Below the pieces are notes generated by a model. That model had not been told where the DNA came from, searched no databases, and saw only the letters and a list, made by a program, of their open reading frames with translations. A program made the position numbers and the translations under genes. 64,000 nucleotides of DNA from Marinibacterium profundimaris (GTDB lineage: Bacteria > Pseudomonadota > Alphaproteobacteria > Rhodobacterales > Rhodobacteraceae), in contig NZ_AQQR01000016.1 in NCBI RefSeq assembly GCF_002210095.1, positions 18,887-82,886 on the forward strand. The letters run 5' to 3'. This document shows, piece by piece, positions 1 to 7,949 of this stretch. The stretch's first letter is position 1. The number at the start of each line of letters is the position of its first letter.

Positions 1-1
1 C

Positions 2-1111
2 TTCATGTCCGAGTTCCACCATCTGAACGCGGAAATGGACGACACCGACGATTTACCCCCTTCGGTTTTTCCAAAGCTGGGCGAAATGGGCTATCTGGGC
101 CTGAACGTGCCGCCGGAATTCGGCGGCGCGGGGCTGGATTTCACCTCGGCCTGCATCATCACCGAAGAGCTGTCGCGCGCCTCCGCGGCCATCGGGCTGA
201 CCCATGTGGCCCATGACAACTTGTGCGTCAACAATATCTACCGCAACGCCAATGACGATCTGCGCCGCAAGTATCTGCCGGGGCTTTGCAATGGCACGCT
301 GATCGGCGCCCTGGGTCTGACCGAACCCGGCGCGGGGTCTGATGCGCTTGGCTCGATGCGGACCACGGCCAAACAAGATGGTGACGACTACATCCTGAAC
401 GGCGCCAAGATCTACATCACCAATGGGCCGATTGCCGATCTGGTCCTTGTCTATGCGAAGACTTCGCCGGAAAAGGGCGCCAAGGGCATTTCCGCCTTTA
501 TCGTGGAAACCGACACGCCCGGTTTCAAGGTGGCACAGAAGCTCAACAAGATGGGATTCCGCGGCTCGCCGACGGGCGAACTGGTATTCGAAGATTGCCG
601 TGTTCCGGCCAGAAACATGGTCGGCAAGCTGGATGGCGGGGTTGCCGTTACCATGTCCGGACTTGATCTGGAACGTGCCATCGTCTGTTTCAACGCCTTG
701 GGCATTGCGCAGCGGGCGCTGGATATTTCCATCGATTATGCCAAGACACGCCAGCAATTCGGCAAACCGATCGCCAGTTTTCAGATGGTTCAGGCGATGC
801 TGGCCGACATGTATACGCAGATCGAGGCCGCGCGCAGCCTGTCCTTGCGCACCGCAGCCATGTGTGAGGGCCTCGAAGAGGGCGAAGGCGGGCGCGGCGA
901 AATCCACAAGCTTACCGCTGCGGCGATCTACAAGGCCGCTGAGGCGACATCCTTCGTGCTCGACAGGGCCGTCCAGATTCACGGCGGCTCGGGTTACATG
1001 CGTGATACAGAAGTGAACCGGCTGTACCGGACCGGTCGCGTACTTGAGGTCGGCGCAGGCACCCAAGAGGTTCGCAAACTCATCATCTCTGGCGAATTGC
1101 TGAAGAACTAG
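2..1111 (+). CDS. Acyl-CoA dehydrogenase, isovaleryl-CoA dehydrogenase-like (5' partial)
   Basis: FAD-dependent alpha,beta-desaturation of an acyl-CoA. The frame is already open at base 2 and the first visible Met falls inside the N-terminal helical domain, so about 20 residues probably lie before the window. Family signatures are TEPGAGSD in the middle domain, the ITNGP FAD strand and the RQQFGKPI helix. The end reads VGAGTQEVRK, with Ala where MCAD has its catalytic Glu. Instead SGLDLERAI carries a Glu at about residue 223, the position used as the base by isovaleryl-CoA dehydrogenases. This argues for a short branched-chain substrate. It heads a run of co-directional genes (SDR, crotonase, two thioesterases). 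The family is certain; the substrate is inferred. Confidence 0.9.
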   Translation, partial: FMSEFHHLNAEMDDTDDLPPSVFPKLGEMGYLGLNVPPEFGGAGLDFTSACIITEELSRASAAIGLTHVAHDNLCVNNIYRNANDDLRRKYLPGLCNGTLIGALGLTEPGAGSDALGSMRTTAKQDGDDYILNGAKIYITNGPIADLVLVYAKTSPEKGAKGISAFIVETDTPGFKVAQKLNKMGFRGSPTGELVFEDCRVPARNMVGKLDGGVAVTMSGLDLERAIVCFNALGIAQRALDISIDYAKTRQQFGKPIASFQMVQAMLADMYTQIEAARSLSLRTAAMCEGLEEGEGGRGEIHKLTAAAIYKAAEATSFVLDRAVQIHGGSGYMRDTEVNRLYRTGRVLEVGAGTQEVRKLIISGELLKN

Positions 1112-1120
1112 GGGCGGAAC

Positions 1121-1975
1121 ATGAGCGAAGCGAAATCAAGGCGTTACGCGTCGGATCTCATGGCGGGCCAGGTTGCCCTGGTTACGGGATCCGGATCTGG
1201 AATGGGCCGGGCGACGGCGATCGAAATGGCCGCTTGCGGGGCCAGGCTTGCGCTGTTCGCGCGCCGCGAAGAGCCGCTGGAAGAGACCGCCGAAATGATC
1301 CGGGCGGCGGGGGGCGAGGCCTTTGTCGTGCCCGGAGACACCCGCGACGAAGACAGTATCGAAACTGCGATGGGGCGGATCAAGGACCACTATGGGCAGT
1401 TGGATGTTTTGGTGAACAATGCCGGCGGTCAGTATATCGCGGCCGCCCGCGATATCACCAACAAGGGCTTTGAAGCTGTGATCCGCAACAACCTGATCGG
1501 GTCTTGGCAAATGACCCGCGCCGCTGCCGATCATTTCATGTACGAAAATGGTGGATCGGTTGTGTTTGTCACCGCCATCTCGGCGCGCACCGCGCTCACC
1601 GGCTTTACACACACCGTCGCGGCCCGCGCCGGTGTGACGGGCATGATGAAAACGCTGGCCGCCGAATGGGGCGAGTACGGCATCCGGCTGAACTGCGTTG
1701 CACCGGGCACGATCAAGACCGATGCGCTTGGCCGCTATCCCATTCCGCCGGAACAGTGGAAAAAGCTGAACCGTTCGGTCCTGAACCGGATGGGCGCGGC
1801 CGAGGACATCGCAGGCACGATCATATTCCTGGCTTCGAAACTTGGCGGTTTCATTACCGGCGAGGACATCTATGTAGACGGCGGTGAGACCCTGCACATG
1901 GGTCATGACGCGCGGGACATGATCAACCCCGCGATGTTCGAGAAACGCGAACGGGGAGATGGCAAGAATGAGTAA
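1121..1975 (+). CDS. SDR family oxidoreductase, PECR/DECR-like (enoyl- or dienoyl-CoA reductase type)
   Basis: Classical-length SDR (284 aa) with the cofactor motif TGSGSGMG near residue 23, NNAGG near residue 105 and a C-terminal FITGEDIYVDGG strand. The usual YxxxK catalytic pair is absent: the region reads HTVAARAGV, so Tyr is replaced by Thr and Lys by Arg. That AARAG form is typical of peroxisomal-type trans-2-enoyl-CoA and 2,4-dienoyl-CoA reductases rather than alcohol dehydrogenases. I therefore infer NAD(P)H-dependent reduction of an unsaturated acyl-CoA. GGGGCGG precedes the ATG. The 3' end overlaps the next gene by 8 bases, so translation is probably coupled. Confidence 0.85.
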   Translation: MSEAKSRRYASDLMAGQVALVTGSGSGMGRATAIEMAACGARLALFARREEPLEETAEMIRAAGGEAFVVPGDTRDEDSIETAMGRIKDHYGQLDVLVNNAGGQYIAAARDITNKGFEAVIRNNLIGSWQMTRAAADHFMYENGGSVVFVTAISARTALTGFTHTVAARAGVTGMMKTLAAEWGEYGIRLNCVAPGTIKTDALGRYPIPPEQWKKLNRSVLNRMGAAEDIAGTIIFLASKLGGFITGEDIYVDGGETLHMGHDARDMINPAMFEKRERGDGKNE

Positions 1976-2771
1976 ACACCCAGTCCTTCTGGAGATTTCC
2001 GACAGGATCGCCACGGTAACGCTGAACGACCCCGAGCGTCGCAATCCGGTTACCGGGAACGACATGATCGCTGCCCTTCTGGAGACCTTCGCCAAGGTGC
2101 AGGCCGATCCGCAGGTCAGCGTGATGATTCTGACCGGGGCCGACCCGGCCTTTTGTGCCGGCGGGGACATCAAGGAGATGAACGATCCCGACAGTGTGTT
2201 CCGCAAGGAGCCGCTGGCGGCGGCGCAGAGCTATGTTGATGGGGTGCAGCGGCTGCCGCTTGCGCTCTACAACATGGATATTCCGACCATCGCCGCAGTC
2301 AACGGCCCGGCGGTGGGCGCGGGGTGCGACCTGACCATGATGTGCGACATGCGCATCGCTTCGGAAAAAGCAAGGTTCGGCGAGGTGTTTCTGAATCTCG
2401 GAATCATTCCGGGCGATGCGGGCAGCTGGTTCCTGTTGCGTCGTCTGGGCCACCAGAAGGCCGCCGATCTGACCTTCTCAGGGCGCATGGTCGAGGCCAA
2501 GGAAGCGCTGGAGCTTGGTATGGTGCTTGAACTTGTGCCTCATGAAAAATTGATGGAACGGGCCCGCGAACGGGCCGCTGTCATCGCCGCGAAACCGCCG
2601 CGCGCGGTGCGGGTCGCCAAGCGTCTGATGCGCAATGCCGAACGGATGGACCTGCCGGATTTCCTGAATTCCGCGGCGGCCTATCAGGCGCTCATGCATC
2701 AGACCGAAGACCACCACGAGGCGGTTGCTGCGTTCGTCGAAAAACGAAAACCCAATTTCACGGGGCGTTAA
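1968..2771 (+). CDS. Enoyl-CoA hydratase/isomerase family protein
   Basis: Crotonase-fold protein of 267 aa with the CoA/oxyanion-hole motif FCAGGDIKEM near residue 65 and GAGCDLTMMCD near residue 112. Both canonical hydratase glutamates are replaced: the first falls on Asp in GAGCDLT and the second on Phe in FGEVFLNLGIIPG. Simple syn-hydration by the rat-type mechanism is therefore unlikely; isomerase, hydrolase or lyase chemistry is possible. I chose the ATG at 1968 because GGGGAG (1953-1958) then sits about 9 bases upstream. The in-frame ATG at 1959 directly abuts that sequence. It overlaps the end of the upstream SDR gene by 8 bases. Confidence 0.85.
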   Translation: MSKHPVLLEISDRIATVTLNDPERRNPVTGNDMIAALLETFAKVQADPQVSVMILTGADPAFCAGGDIKEMNDPDSVFRKEPLAAAQSYVDGVQRLPLALYNMDIPTIAAVNGPAVGAGCDLTMMCDMRIASEKARFGEVFLNLGIIPGDAGSWFLLRRLGHQKAADLTFSGRMVEAKEALELGMVLELVPHEKLMERARERAAVIAAKPPRAVRVAKRLMRNAERMDLPDFLNSAAAYQALMHQTEDHHEAVAAFVEKRKPNFTGR

Positions 2772-2783
2772 AGGAAAGATCGC

Positions 2784-3266
2784 ATGTCAGACATCACCCA
2801 AAAGAAGATGGAGCAAATCGCGCAGATGTGGAATGCGCGCGGCAAGGGTCTGATAACGCATATGGCGCTTGAGATCGAAGAGGTCTCGACCGAAGGTGTT
2901 CGGGTTCGGATGCCGTTCAATCCGGACTTTTGCGTCGATGCGGAACAATCACTGCTCCACGGTGGTATCCTGACGGCACTTCTGGACAGTGTCTTTGGAC
3001 TGGCGAACTTTGTTGCCATCGAAGGCGTCAGTACCATGGCCACTCTTGACCTCAGAGTTGATTACCTGCGCCCGGCCCGTTCGCGCGCGGATGTCATCGT
3101 TCAAGCGCATTGTTTTCGCAAGACCCGTCACATCGCCTTCAATTCCGGCAGCGTCTGGTTCGCGGGCCATGAGGATGCTGAAATAGCCAGGGGAACCGCC
3201 TCGTTTGCATTGACGCGCGGCGAAACCAGCCTGTTTGACGCAATGACAAAAGGAAAAACCTCGTGA
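2784..3266 (+). CDS. PaaI-type hotdog thioesterase
   Basis: 160 aa hotdog-fold acyl-CoA thioesterase. It shows the PaaI signature LLHGGILTALLDSVFG (HGG followed by Asp on the central helix) near residue 55 and a VDYLRPA strand near residue 92. It would hydrolyse acyl-CoA intermediates, probably for CoA recycling or overflow. GGAAAG lies upstream of the ATG. The stop codon overlaps the next gene's ATG (TGATG), so the two thioesterases form a translationally coupled pair. Substrate unknown. Confidence 0.85.
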   Translation: MSDITQKKMEQIAQMWNARGKGLITHMALEIEEVSTEGVRVRMPFNPDFCVDAEQSLLHGGILTALLDSVFGLANFVAIEGVSTMATLDLRVDYLRPARSRADVIVQAHCFRKTRHIAFNSGSVWFAGHEDAEIARGTASFALTRGETSLFDAMTKGKTS

Positions 3267-3667
3267 TGGACGTGCAAACTGTCAATGCCAATGTATCCCG
3301 GGTGCCGTTCTTCCGATTTCTCAACTTTGAGGTCAGAAGTCTAGACAGTCTCCATGCTGAGGCGGAAATGACCTTTGATGACCGCCATATCGGTAACCCG
3401 ATCATGGAGTACTACCATGGCGGCATAATCGCGAGTTTTATGGAGGCCACTGCCGCCATCGCGGTACAGCCCGATTTCGCCGACGTTCCGGCCAAGCCGA
3501 TCAACCTGACCGTCGATTACCTCAGACCCGGTGTGAAGGGACCGCTTTTTGCCCGCGCTAACGTCACGCGCAAAGGCAAGCGGATGGCAAGCGTCAGCGT
3601 GCTCAGCTGGCAGACGGATCGGGAAAAGGCGGTTGCCGAAGGGCTGTATCACTTCCTTCTGGTCTGA
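3266..3667 (+). CDS. PaaI-type hotdog thioesterase (second of pair)
   Basis: 133 aa hotdog protein, paralogous to the upstream thioesterase. Its core reads YYHGGIIASFMEATAAIA, so the catalytic acid on the helix is Glu instead of Asp; LTVDYLRPG follows. The ATG at 3266 forms TGATG with the previous stop, and a GTG at 3263 is an alternative. Two adjacent hotdog subunits with different acid residues could be a heteromer. That is an inference from adjacency only. The 3' end overlaps the convergent TetR-like gene by 19 bases. Confidence 0.82.
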   Translation: MDVQTVNANVSRVPFFRFLNFEVRSLDSLHAEAEMTFDDRHIGNPIMEYYHGGIIASFMEATAAIAVQPDFADVPAKPINLTVDYLRPGVKGPLFARANVTRKGKRMASVSVLSWQTDREKAVAEGLYHFLLV

Positions 3668-5049
3668 CCGGGGCAACCGCTTTCAGGGCTACCTTGTCCT
3701 GTGGACGGGGCCGCTTCCCGGTTACAAATGCCTTCCAGTAACAGATTGATGAGCATGCTGGAGAATTCAGGCAGTGATAGATATCCTTCCACTCCTGCCT
3801 TGTTCGGGTCGAACCATTCCACCGTCCAGTTTAAGGCACCCAACATCACCTGGCGCAAGGGGACGATCTTGATATCCGACCGTATGGCACCGTCGTCCTG
3901 AGCTTCACGGAGTATCCAATCCCAGAGTTTTCCATACTCATGGCGAATACCCCTGTGCCTCTCCCTGAAATGATTGGGGAGCATTCCATAACTTCGGATG
4001 TTCGCCGAGGTAAATTCGCTTGCCTTGAAGAGGAAATCCAGGTGCGTCCAGATTGCGGTCGCTATCCTGGCGTGATGATCGTAGGGGGCATCGAATTGCC
4101 GAACGGCGGCTTCGACACCTGATAGCAGGTCCTTTAGTCCGACGTTCAGCACTTCGTCAACGATCGCGTCCTTGGAATTGAAGTGGTAATAGACGCTGCC
4201 CGCTTTCAAGCCAGCATTGTCCGCGACCTTTCTCAGAGTCGTCGCCTTGTAGCCATTGTCCCTCAGAACGCGCGCTGCGGCCGTTAGTATTTCTGCACGG
4301 GTCTTAGCCGCCTTGCTGCCAGGGTCCGGAGTTTTGACGGGAGTGGCGGGACACAGCTTCAAGCCTTCTGTATCAGCACTGTCATGCAAACACATTCCGT
4401 CAAGTATCAGCTTACTCATTCGTTCCGCGAGGATGCGCACCGGATACTTGTCGACATCGTACCATTCCACGGTCCAGTTCATGGCACTCAGGATGAACTG
4501 GCGGATCACAGCAGTGGATATGTCACTTCGAAGGTGGCCGGCGCGTTTGGCGTCATTCAGGAATTTGCCCCAGGCACCTGCATATGATGCACGCAATTCG
4601 CGATGCGGGGCGCGTGTTTCGTCCGACAACATCGGATAGTTCCGAATATTAGCTGACGTAAAGTCACTGTCGGTCAACAGATAGGTAAGGTGTGTTTCAA
4701 TCAGGGTTCCGAAAGTCTTGCGAAAATCCTCCGAACTTGTCGGTGCCGGCCGAACGATTTCACTGACCGTCTGATATAGTTGACGGACGCCAATTTCGAG
4801 AACTTCGCTCAGAATTTGGTCCTTGGATTGAAAATGGTAATAAATGCTGCCGGCCTCAATGCGGGCTTCCTGCGCGATGTCGCGCATCGTCGTTGCATGA
4901 TAACCTTGATACCGAAAAAGTCGCGCGGCCGCAGCGAGTATGGCTTCGCGGGTCCTCTCCGACTTGCTTAGATCGTCATACACTATCTTGGTATCTTCAC
5001 TCTGTCGTGCCATCCATTGTCGATACTTGTTGGCCCTGTGGCTGTCCAT
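3649..5049 (-). CDS. Tandem TetR/AcrR-family regulator (two TetR units in one chain)
   Basis: Transcriptional repressor of 466 aa, about twice normal TetR length. Two complete TetR copies are separated by about 216 residues. HTH unit 1 includes RTREAILAAAARLF...GSIYYHFQSKD (about residues 32-76) and unit 2 includes KTRAEILTAAARVL...GSVYYHFNSKD (about 249-294). The ligand domains repeat too: TSANIRNYPML/TSANIRSYGML and NWTVEWYD/NWTVEWFD. It is thus a covalent pseudo-dimer. I chose ATG 5049 because an upstream in-frame start at 5100 would put the palindrome at 5059-5074 inside the coding region. With 5049 the palindrome lies 9 bases upstream, as expected for autorepression. It is divergent from badH. 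Confidence 0.92.
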   Translation of the reverse strand: MDSHRANKYRQWMARQSEDTKIVYDDLSKSERTREAILAAAARLFRYQGYHATTMRDIAQEARIEAGSIYYHFQSKDQILSEVLEIGVRQLYQTVSEIVRPAPTSSEDFRKTFGTLIETHLTYLLTDSDFTSANIRNYPMLSDETRAPHRELRASYAGAWGKFLNDAKRAGHLRSDISTAVIRQFILSAMNWTVEWYDVDKYPVRILAERMSKLILDGMCLHDSADTEGLKLCPATPVKTPDPGSKAAKTRAEILTAAARVLRDNGYKATTLRKVADNAGLKAGSVYYHFNSKDAIVDEVLNVGLKDLLSGVEAAVRQFDAPYDHHARIATAIWTHLDFLFKASEFTSANIRSYGMLPNHFRERHRGIRHEYGKLWDWILREAQDDGAIRSDIKIVPLRQVMLGALNWTVEWFDPNKAGVEGYLSLPEFSSMLINLLLEGICNREAAPSTGQGSPESGCPGQTRRK

Positions 5050-5058
5050 TGCAATAAA

Positions 5059-5074
5059 TCTAACAGACGTTAGA
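5059..5074. promoter_or_regulatory. Operator palindrome TCTAACAGACGTTAGA (site A)
   Basis: Perfect 6-bp arms TCTAAC/GTTAGA around a 4-bp spacer, in the divergent region between the tandem TetR gene (start 5049) and badH (start 5138). Close copies lie at 16623-16638, 29592-29607 and 40249-40264, each at the head of a catabolic operon. Its place beside the regulator gene makes it the likely autoregulatory operator. Confidence 0.8.
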
Positions 5075-5137
5075 ATACATCCGAGAGAGTGTCGAATCAA
5101 CTCTTTTCAAGGTGCAACGGAAGAGGAGGACCTCCAC

Positions 5138-5899
5138 ATGCGAGGATTGAGTGGAAAACGGGTCGTCGTGACCGGCGGTGGGAGCGGCATCGGCCGAGCG
5201 GTTTGCGAACGGTTCGGCGCAGAGGGCGCCGAAGTTGCCGTTTTCGATCTGAACAAGGATGGGGCGGATGAAACTGTCCGACTGATCATCGACGCGGGTG
5301 GAAAGGCCCAGGCCTTCAAAGCGGACATCACCGATCGTTCTCAGGTCGACATGGCAGTGGCCGCGTTCGAGGCCGGAGGCCCGATTGACGTGCTGGTGAA
5401 CAACGCCGGCTGGGACGTGATCAAACCGTTCCTCGATACCGATGCCGATCTTTGGAAAAAGGTCATCGACATCAATCTTTATGGCCCGCTCAACATGCAT
5501 CACGCGGTGCTTCCGGGCATGGTCAAGAACGGCAGCGGCCGCGTGGTCAATATCGCGTCCGACGCCGGACGCGTCGGATCATCCGGCGAGGCTGTGTATT
5601 CGGCCTGCAAAGGTGGCATCATCTCGTTTACCAAGACCGTGGCGCGCGAACTTGCACGCAATGGCATTCAATTGAACGCGGTCGCCCCCGGACCGACCGA
5701 CACGCCTCTGTTCGCGCAGGTTGCCGAAGGCGAGGCCGGTCAAAAGATCGCTGAGGGTCTCAAGCGGGCGATTCCGATGAAGCGCCTGGCGCAGCCGTCA
5801 GATTACCCGGGCATCATCTGTTTTCTGTCGTCCGACGACGCGGGATTCATCACCGGTCAGGTGATTTCGGTTTCGGGCGGCTTGTCCATGCACGGTTGA
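5138..5899 (+). CDS. badH: BadH-like SDR (2-hydroxycyclohexanecarboxyl-CoA dehydrogenase family)
   Basis: 253 aa SDR with cofactor motif TGGGSGIG near residue 12, NNAGWDVIKPF near residue 87, catalytic Ser in VNIASDAGRVGSSGEAVY and the YSACK Tyr/Lys pair. These signature stretches match what I recall of Rhodopseudomonas BadH, which oxidises 2-hydroxycyclohexanecarboxyl-CoA to the 2-keto compound with NAD+. The start is fixed by AAGAGGAGGA at 5121-5130, 7 bases before the ATG. It is transcribed divergently from the tandem TetR, with palindrome site A between them, and is followed by a terminator-like hairpin. BadI, the ring-opening partner, is not obvious in the window, so the exact substrate may differ. 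Confidence 0.82.
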   Translation: MRGLSGKRVVVTGGGSGIGRAVCERFGAEGAEVAVFDLNKDGADETVRLIIDAGGKAQAFKADITDRSQVDMAVAAFEAGGPIDVLVNNAGWDVIKPFLDTDADLWKKVIDINLYGPLNMHHAVLPGMVKNGSGRVVNIASDAGRVGSSGEAVYSACKGGIISFTKTVARELARNGIQLNAVAPGPTDTPLFAQVAEGEAGQKIAEGLKRAIPMKRLAQPSDYPGIICFLSSDDAGFITGQVISVSGGLSMHG

Positions 5900-5965
5900 A
5901 ACGCTGACAGCTGCGACGGAGACAAGGCGCTGCTGCCAAACCGTGCCAAGAGTTACTCCTCGACT

Positions 5966-5994
5966 GGCCGCGCCTTATGTGCGGCCCCTTTTTA
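5966..5994 (+). terminator. Rho-independent terminator after badH
   Basis: GGCCGC (5966-5971) pairs with GCGGCC (5981-5986) across a 9-base loop, followed by CCTTTTTATT. It lies 66 bases after the badH stop and just before the synthetase gene at 6012, which suggests badH is monocistronic. Confidence 0.6.
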
Positions 5995-6011
5995 TTGTAG
6001 AAAGGTTGCGA

Positions 6012-7949
6012 ATGTTTCAGCCAAGCTCTGAAATCCAGCGAACAAGCACGCTGACCGCTTTTCTGAATGACTGTGAGATTGACAGCTACGAGGAGCTCGT
6101 CGGCCTATCGAACGAAGAGCCCGAATGGTTCTGGGGCCGGATCATCGACCATGCCGGCATGCGGTTCGCGCAGCCTTACACCCGGTTGCGAGATATCTCC
6201 ACAGGGCCCGAATCGATCAGATGGGCCGTGGGAGGCACGTTGAATCTGACAGAAACCTGTCTTGACGCCCGAATTGCCGATGGCCTGGGCGACAAGACCG
6301 CAATCGACTGGGTCGGTGAAGACGGAAGCCGCCGTCGCTGGACCTACTTCGACCTTGCCGCCGAAGCCTCCCGCGTCGCCTCGGCCCTTGCCGCGCGCGG
6401 TGTAATGCCGGGTCAGGCGGTGGGCATTTGTATGCCGATGATCCCCGAAATCGAGGCCGCGCTTCTGGGTATCGCGCGGCTGGGCGCGGTTGCGGTACCG
6501 CTGTTCTCCGGCTTTGCGCCCCATGCCATCGTATCGCGCCTGAGCGATGCGGATGCCGTAGCGGTGTTGACAGCGGATGCCACACCCCGACGAGGCAAGC
6601 CGGTCTGGATGGAGGCGACCCTTGCCCAGGCTTTGACCGACGTACCATCGGTTCATACCGTTATCAGCCTGCGACGGTTCGGCGGTGCAGTGGCCGATCC
6701 GGTCCGCGATCTGGACTGGAGCGAAACCATAGGCCGCGCCAGTCCGGAGTTTGCCGCCGTTCCGGTCAAGGCCGAAGACACCTTTCTGATCGCCTATACT
6801 TCGGGCACCACCGGGCGGCCCAAGGGCGTCGTGCATACCCATTTGGGCGTGCAGGCGAAGGCCACGGCCGATATCCTGCTTTGTCTCGACATGAAACGGG
6901 ACGACCGGCACCTCTGGATGACCGACATGGGGTGGGTCATGGGACCGCTCACCCTATTGTCGGTGCTCTTGGCCGGTTCGACTCTGGTACTGGCCGAGGG
7001 CGCACCATCAATGTCCGGCGATCCCTTCAGGCTGCTGCGTCTTGCGTCCGAAATGGAGGTCACACATCTCGGCGTGGCCCCGACTCTGATACGGCAGTTC
7101 ATGACGCAGGATACGGAAACTTTGTCGGGCTACGACCTGTCGCCCCTGCGGATTGTCGCCTCGACCGGTGAACCTTGGACCGACGACGCCTGGCTCTGGC
7201 AGCTCGATCATATCTGCCGCCGCCGCGCCGTGCCGCTGAACATCTCGGGCGGGACCGAGCTTTTTGGCGCGATCCTGACCTCGACCGTGCTACACGAGAT
7301 CAAGCCCGGCGGATTTTCGGCCCAGGCACTTGGCGTCGGCGCCAAGGTGCTGCGGGAAAACGGCAGTGAAGCCGCGCCGGGCGAGGTGGGGGAACTGGTG
7401 GTGACTCAACCGCCTTTGGGTTTGACCCCGGCCATCCGGGGCGACCGCGAGCGCTACCTTGAAACCTATTGGTCCACCTTCCCGGGCATGTGGCGACACG
7501 GAGATTGGGTGCGCTGCGATCCGGACGGGACATGGTATATCCTGGGCCGGTCCGACGACACGCTGAACATCGCCGGCAAACGCATCGGCCCGCCCGAGAT
7601 TGAGGCGGCCCTGACCGAAACCGGAGAGGTGGTGGACGCCGCTGCCATTGCTGCACCCGACGATATCAAAGGCGTGGCCGTCGTCTGCGTCTGTGTGGCA
7701 GCCCAGGGCGTCACGCCTGACGCAGAGCTTGTGGAGCGGCTCAAGGATCGGGTCGGAGAGATCGTCTCGAAACCCTTCCGCCCGCGCGAGATCCACTTTG
7801 TCGAGGCCCTGCCCAAGACCCGCAGCATGAAAACCATGCGCCGGATCGTGCGCGCGGCCTTTCTGGGCGAAGATCCGGGCGATCTGTCGTCGATCAGCAA
7901 CCCGGAAACCATTCAACCCATCGCAGACCTGCAAAAGGAAAAGCCATGA
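6012..7949 (+). CDS. Acetyl-CoA synthetase-like acyl-CoA synthetase (AMP-forming)
   Basis: 645 aa AMP-forming ligase that activates a carboxylate to its CoA thioester with ATP. The length and N-terminal extension resemble ACS/acetoacetyl-CoA synthetase types. Motifs in order are P-loop YTSGTTGRPKG near residue 262, NISGGTE near residue 410, WRHGDW near residue 495, GRSDDTLNIAGKRI hinge near residue 512 and KTRSMKTMRR near the C-terminus. The last holds the catalytic, normally acetyl-regulated Lys, but Met replaces the usual Gly before it. I chose ATG 6012 (AAAGG upstream), because an earlier ATG at 5943 would translate through the terminator hairpin. The next gene starts on ATGA overlapping this stop. 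Substrate unknown. Confidence 0.85.
   Translation: MFQPSSEIQRTSTLTAFLNDCEIDSYEELVGLSNEEPEWFWGRIIDHAGMRFAQPYTRLRDISTGPESIRWAVGGTLNLTETCLDARIADGLGDKTAIDWVGEDGSRRRWTYFDLAAEASRVASALAARGVMPGQAVGICMPMIPEIEAALLGIARLGAVAVPLFSGFAPHAIVSRLSDADAVAVLTADATPRRGKPVWMEATLAQALTDVPSVHTVISLRRFGGAVADPVRDLDWSETIGRASPEFAAVPVKAEDTFLIAYTSGTTGRPKGVVHTHLGVQAKATADILLCLDMKRDDRHLWMTDMGWVMGPLTLLSVLLAGSTLVLAEGAPSMSGDPFRLLRLASEMEVTHLGVAPTLIRQFMTQDTETLSGYDLSPLRIVASTGEPWTDDAWLWQLDHICRRRAVPLNISGGTELFGAILTSTVLHEIKPGGFSAQALGVGAKVLRENGSEAAPGEVGELVVTQPPLGLTPAIRGDRERYLETYWSTFPGMWRHGDWVRCDPDGTWYILGRSDDTLNIAGKRIGPPEIEAALTETGEVVDAAAIAAPDDIKGVAVVCVCVAAQGVTPDAELVERLKDRVGEIVSKPFRPREIHFVEALPKTRSMKTMRRIVRAAFLGEDPGDLSSISNPETIQPIADLQKEKP

Noticed and set aside
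53..1066. Long minus-strand open frame antisense to the first ACAD
   Set aside because: It mirrors a clear ACAD gene, has no recognisable domain and no ribosome site; long antisense frames are common in GC-rich DNA.
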